In this document: positions 47,401-53,400 of the stretch, in pieces | Layout of the letters: every line of letters starts with the position of its first letter | Numbering within the stretch: the first letter of the stretch is position 1 | Source of the DNA: Ischnura elegans | Lineage: Eukaryota; Arthropoda; Insecta; Odonata; Coenagrionidae | NCBI RefSeq assembly: GCF_921293095.1 | Contig: NC_060247.1 | Span: 52,735,111-52,799,110, forward strand | Direction of reading: 5' to 3' | Length of the DNA stretch: 64,000 nt | Made by a program: the position numbers and the translations under genes | The notes under the pieces: model-generated | What the model saw: the letters and a program-made list of their open reading frames with translations, nothing else | Databases searched by the model: none | What the model was told of the DNA's origin: nothing

Positions 47401-50400
47401 TTATTTTCTGTACTTCAAATTAAATATGGAAAACCTTAAATATAGTGAGTGCCACTCTAATGATGATTCAATTTTATCAACCACACAATCACATAATAAG
47501 CTCTTACTACAATGAATTCAAAATGCACACAAACCAAAGTCATAAATACAGTGGAACCCCGATCTTTCGTTCCCCCATTGATCGTTTTCCCGCATTCATC
47601 GTTCGCCGCTCCTGGTCCCAAATTAAGTTCCATAAAGACAATGTAATTTTTTCCTGCATCCATCGTTCCTCGAAGTATCATTTTCCCACATTGATCGTTA
47701 GAAGATCGCGGTCCCCTCGTATAATTTTCCCGCATCCATCGTTTGACGAAAATGAGACGAAGTGTTTACAACGTGTTATTTGTGGCTAATTATGACAGAC
47801 ACAGTTTGAATCTTCCCCAGGAGATTGAAATACTATATGGAGAAGCTGAGAGCCATAGGACATAGCACATTTCCCAAGATACGCTATCCCCCTCCATTCA
47901 CCACTCGCCTCCCCCTCTGAAGCTTTCCTCTTCTCCGAAACAAAAAAAAGGTCCCAGCTCGTTCAGGGATCGTATTACAAAGACCTTACAATTAGCTTTG
48001 AAAAAAATATCAAGTTACCCGAGAACAATAGAATCGTGTTTCACGCCTCTCCCATTCTCGCCCACTGAATTTTTTCAGCCTATGAATCACCTACTAGCCC
48101 AAAAGGTGTCTAACAATGAATTTCGGCAATTGGTATTATACTTTTATCAGATTGAAATATTAGTAATGTGCACGTAATTCAAAAAAGAATGATACCAAAC
48201 ACAACATATTTATAACGTTATTTAAGTATTTTAAGCAAGGAAATAGAATAATAAGATGGTGATTTCTGGCCAATCTCGATATCCTCGCAGCTGATTGTGA
48301 GCTTCTAGGCATTTTTTTTCGAAAACAGGGCATCTGGTTATAATTTCCGATTTATGCTACAAGTCTCACTCGTTTGAGTTGCTAATGAAGCGATGTCTTC
48401 TCAGGATATTTTGTTTCTCCCTACTAGCAATCTGAATTCATCTGCTCATTTAGAGCTAAGCTACTTATTGTTCGAAATGAGTGGGTAAGTTGCCTTCTCT
48501 ATAGGATAAAAAATTTCATTGCGCAGTCATATGGTCATGCTTCACCCTCTGCAGTAAGCTCTGCTTACACCACACACGATAGCATTAGTGCCGAACTTCA
48601 CCTCGTATGAGTGGTTCCGTACTTTCCAGGGTGAGTTGACTTAAAACCAGGGAGTGTTTTCCATATGGGTTCAATAAAGTCCATTTCATTTTTATTAGTT
48701 TTATTTTTATTCGTCTTCGGACCATGGCCCTTCCGAAGAAACAAGTGAGAACTTTTAAATATGGACTGAAAATAATTGAAGACAAAGAAAAGAATCCGGG
48801 CTAGAAGCGCGTGAATATTGCAGAGCGCCTCGGGTTGTCCGCTAGCACATGACGGCAGGGGTGAGGGTAGAGCAAGATGCCTGGTGAAAATAAAGTGGGA
48901 TGAAGGGCGTGCCGCTGACGATTAACGCAACATTGTTGACGCTTTATACATTGCCTCAATCATATTAAAAATTTAATTGCTAGAAAGGAACATTTCAAAT
49001 AATAAACTATGTTTGGCCTTTTTGATCCATCTCACAATCAATCACTGCGTCGGCGAAAGCGGCTGTTTTAGGCATAATATGCACATTGCTCTCGTAAATA
49101 CGTGTACTTGTAATGGCGTTTGATGGTTATGGATTTTTAAATCAGACAGAAATCTATAATAACAGTGAAAATGCCGAGTGGAGTGCAAACATTTTTTAGC
49201 AAGATGGCGTGTTCCTTTAGGATATTTGAAAGAGATATAAGTCAAATCAATAATATGACCTAAGTGGTTCGATGAAGTAATAATAATCCTGTAATCAGGT
49301 AAAATCTTGTTTGAATCCATTAATAAATATCATAATTCGTAAAAAATCCAGCGTTTCCTGGGACAGGCAACCTGGTCAAGCATTCCCGCATTGAACGTTT
49401 TTTTCATCCATCCCCCTGAAAAACGATAGATCAAGGTTCCACTGTAACAAATTCCATGATTATCTGAACATAATTCAATATTTACTAATCGAAATCACAT
49501 GAACTGAATAAAATTTCCAAATGGGAAAAACTCTGAGGTCATTAATCAGATGGAGTCACCTGAAACGCATGCACCACGCAAGTGGTGCCAATCTCATTTT
49601 TACAACTTCAGTCATCAAACTCCATTCTTCCGTTACATCAGCAAGTGGAGTTGCACAAGGCACTAAATGTATGCCTAGGATACAAATTAGCATGACGATT
49701 CATAAGAGGTGGGCTGAGTTGCTGGTAGTCGGCCATTTCATGCTGCATCACTCATTGTCAGTCTAGTCAACACCAATCAGAGTTTCACGCCTAACTTCCC
49801 CTTGCACCACATAGGTTACTGCCTACAGTGCAAGCAAACTTAAGTTTTATACAACATCATCCCTCGGGAGACTTCAAAACGGGTTAATGCTTGTGCTGCT
49901 TCCTGTTGATAATTGCCAAGGACCATTGTAAACCCTGTTTCTGAAACATTTTTCCTTCCAACTAATAATTAATCCCTCATTCACTCTTCATTAGTAGATG
50001 TCACATTAAATGCTTTGAACCTCAGACTAATTTGCAAGCACGCAAGAATTTAGGTACATAATAATATGCTATCTTTCTTAAAATTTCTGAGCAACACATA
50101 CATTTAAGAGTAGAAATTATCTTACCAATTGGATCGACATGGGTAACATGGTCCACAAAGTCTCTCTTTCCTAAATACACGGTAATCTGCAAAGAAAATA
50201 CATGAAATAGTTGATTTTTAAACAATTACAAAGTAGAGTATGATGGCATTCAACACTAAATCCTAAGTTGAGAGATGATATAGGTATTTTGTGGAATACT
50301 TCACAAATAAAAAATATTTTTCACGCATTAAAACTAAGTAATTTTATGAAATAATAACACTTAGGAGGCTAATTTAAGACAAAATCTATCCATTGCATTT

Positions 50401-53400
50401 AGCATATATATTTCACTGCAGCATTTATCACAGTGAATTTTATGTAATACCTTTACTCCAACATGAACTTCATTTTCAATACATTGATTTAACAGATAGA
50501 TGAAAAGAAGTTTTTAAAAAATTCCTCAAACATGGATTAACTAAGAAATGAAAAAGAAGCATAGACATTCACAGCAAAAAGTACAGTAGACTCTCCATAA
50601 TACGAATAACATTATTACGAAGTTCTCGCTATCACAAAGCAAATCGTTGGTCCCGAGTCCAAGTAGCAACAGGAACCCACCACACACCCACTAGCCCTTT
50701 TTTTCAATCCTGCTTCCTTTACCCCACTTCCCCTTTCCCTCAACTCACGACACGTCCGACTTGGACGAAACCCTCTTCAAACGAACCCTCCCCTCCCCCA
50801 GTCAAGGTGAGTGTTACAGGAGAAAGTGAAATGGCAAGAGAAGAGAAGGAATGACGGAAGTACTGGACATGGCAAGAGGAAACAAAAAAGGTATGGAACA
50901 AAAAAATGAATAAGATTAAGGGTAATGAGATGGGCTCTTTGATTTTCGCAAACGTGAAATTTTGCAATTGTCCACCAATTATGGCACGTTTTCAGTTTTT
51001 ATGCGAATTTTAATGTTTTTGACATTTTGCGATTTTTTCACGATTTTGAAGGGATTTTTGATCATTTTCGCTACTTTTTAAATTTGAAACAGCAAAAATC
51101 GCATATTATTTTTTTATCCGAGAATAAAGTTGCAGCTGGGAATTTAAACCACGGACTCTCGACACCGCCGCATTACCTCATCCAAAAACTCATTCAAAGA
51201 GTCATCGACATCGCTACGCCGCCAATAAGCTCTTTTTCCCAACCAACTAACCATCGCTTGTCCCAACAGGTGTCGTGAAGAAGAGCTCGCAAAGCAGCTG
51301 ATAGTATGTTAAAGTCACGGGTGCATTCAGGAGGAGTGAGCGCTAGGTCGCAAAGCGCATTGGAGCCCGCTGCTACGGAACCTCCCTGACTGTGAGGGCA
51401 CCCAAGCTTTTGCTTTTATACCTTATAGCAACACGCCCCTAGTACAACGGATTACTTCAGCGACATCGACTGCTAGAGCAAGAAGGGGCCTCAAATAATT
51501 TTCCGAAAAACAACTCTCCCCTCGTAGCGAATGCATTCAGGGCCGTGGCTACTACTGTTGTGCTCTGGGAGCCCACAACCCTGACTGTGTCCAAACTAGG
51601 TGGTATGGTGGCATACTTGGAATCAAATGCAGACGTGCTGCGACGTATTTCAACTAAGATCAAGTATTTTAATTACTTATAAAGACGATTTTTTCAAGAT
51701 GGCCACCGTGCGCAACAATTTCCAAAGCTCCTTTTCTGGCATTCCTCCATTGCGTCTGAAATTCGTACCTGGGAAATCTCTTGATTTTTGTTAACAATCA
51801 AGAGGTTAACACATGGATTAACAGTGAAATTCATATTGCTAAGGATGATTTTTTTTGCTGCTTAGAATGCCGAAATTGGTGTATTGAAATCCAAGTATGC
51901 TGGCGAAGGATTTTATGTTTTTTGACAGACAAAACCAAATTGTCATGTACGAATTTTGCAATGCATTGATTGGATATTGAGGATTCCTGACAGAAGCACC
52001 TAGCCACAGTTCTTCAGAAAAGCAAGGAGTTCCATGAATCTGGATCATTGGCACAAGAGGTTTCACTAATAGACTTTAGATAAATCATAGACAACCAAGC
52101 TACATGAAGAGCAATTCAACTATGATTTAACAGAAGCATTTATAAAGGCTGTTATACTACTCGAAAAAATAGAAAATCTTGCTCTAAGACGTTTCCTCCA
52201 CAAAATGGCCAGGTTAGTTTTTCTCAGTAGTTAAAAGAAGCATAAAAGATAAGCAAGTTGGAATAATGTGCGACGTAACTACTGACCGAGCAGGGAAATG
52301 CGTCCTCATTGTTATTATGTAGCCACTTAATTGCTCAAGTAAGAATTTATATTGGTAGAGTTAGGGTTTTGGAGAACACAAAGAGGTGCAGTATATTCCA
52401 GAGCAATACTGAAAGTGGTTACTAAGGGCCCACGTGCACTGGCAGCTTTTTCAAAGCAACTATTTAGTTGCTAAAAACCCACATGGTCTATTCCTGAGAG
52501 CAACAATTTACTCACCCTCGGAATAGTTCCAGATGCAATTACTCAGTTGTGGCAACTAAAACATTGCCGCCACAGGCACGAGGCCACAGTCAATGCCGTG
52601 TGTTTCATTGGAACTTCCTCAAAGCAAATACATATATAGTTCCTTTATAAAAGTTGCCAGTGCGTGGGGGCCCTAAGACTAAGGCATTAAGTTTGAAACT
52701 ATAGTAGCAATAGCGACATATTCTAATAGGTATATGATTATGTACATGTCTTGACTCTTTAACACTTTGAAGCCCATGATATTTTCATGTGCAGGTTGTG
52801 AGAAACCCAGGGCTTTTATTGTTTCTTTATAAATTATTTCCCAATGTGAAAAATTACATATTTAGGAGCCACTAAGTGACAGCACCTGCCATACAAGAAG
52901 ACCAGATAGCTATAGAAAGAGGCTAAATAGTTCAGGCCCGAGAAATACAGTTAATATATTTTTCCCTGGCATCAAATACGAAAGCCTGAGTTCTACTCAG
53001 GCTCGGATCCGTGGCAGAATATATACATCCCGAGGAATATTCGGGCTCGGGCTTCGAAGTTTTAATGGTACTATTTAATGAAGACATGGTATATATACAG
53101 TACTGGGCTTACAAGCTCAACTTGGTAGCCAACATATATGATCTAAGCAACTTTAGGAGCTCTACTGGTGTACTATGTATTGGTACACTATGAAAACTTT
53201 TGCACTTGAAGAAAGCATCGATACCTGTCACACTTAAGGAACAAGTACCCTAATGGAGAAAAATGACCCAACTTGTTGCCTATTCCTGTACAAACGAGGT
53301 GGACATGTTAACGAGGTCAGCGGAACACATTAAATAATATTGTATAAATTAATAATTTTGGTCAACTTTGAATGAGAAGATTAGTTATATGCTATAAATT

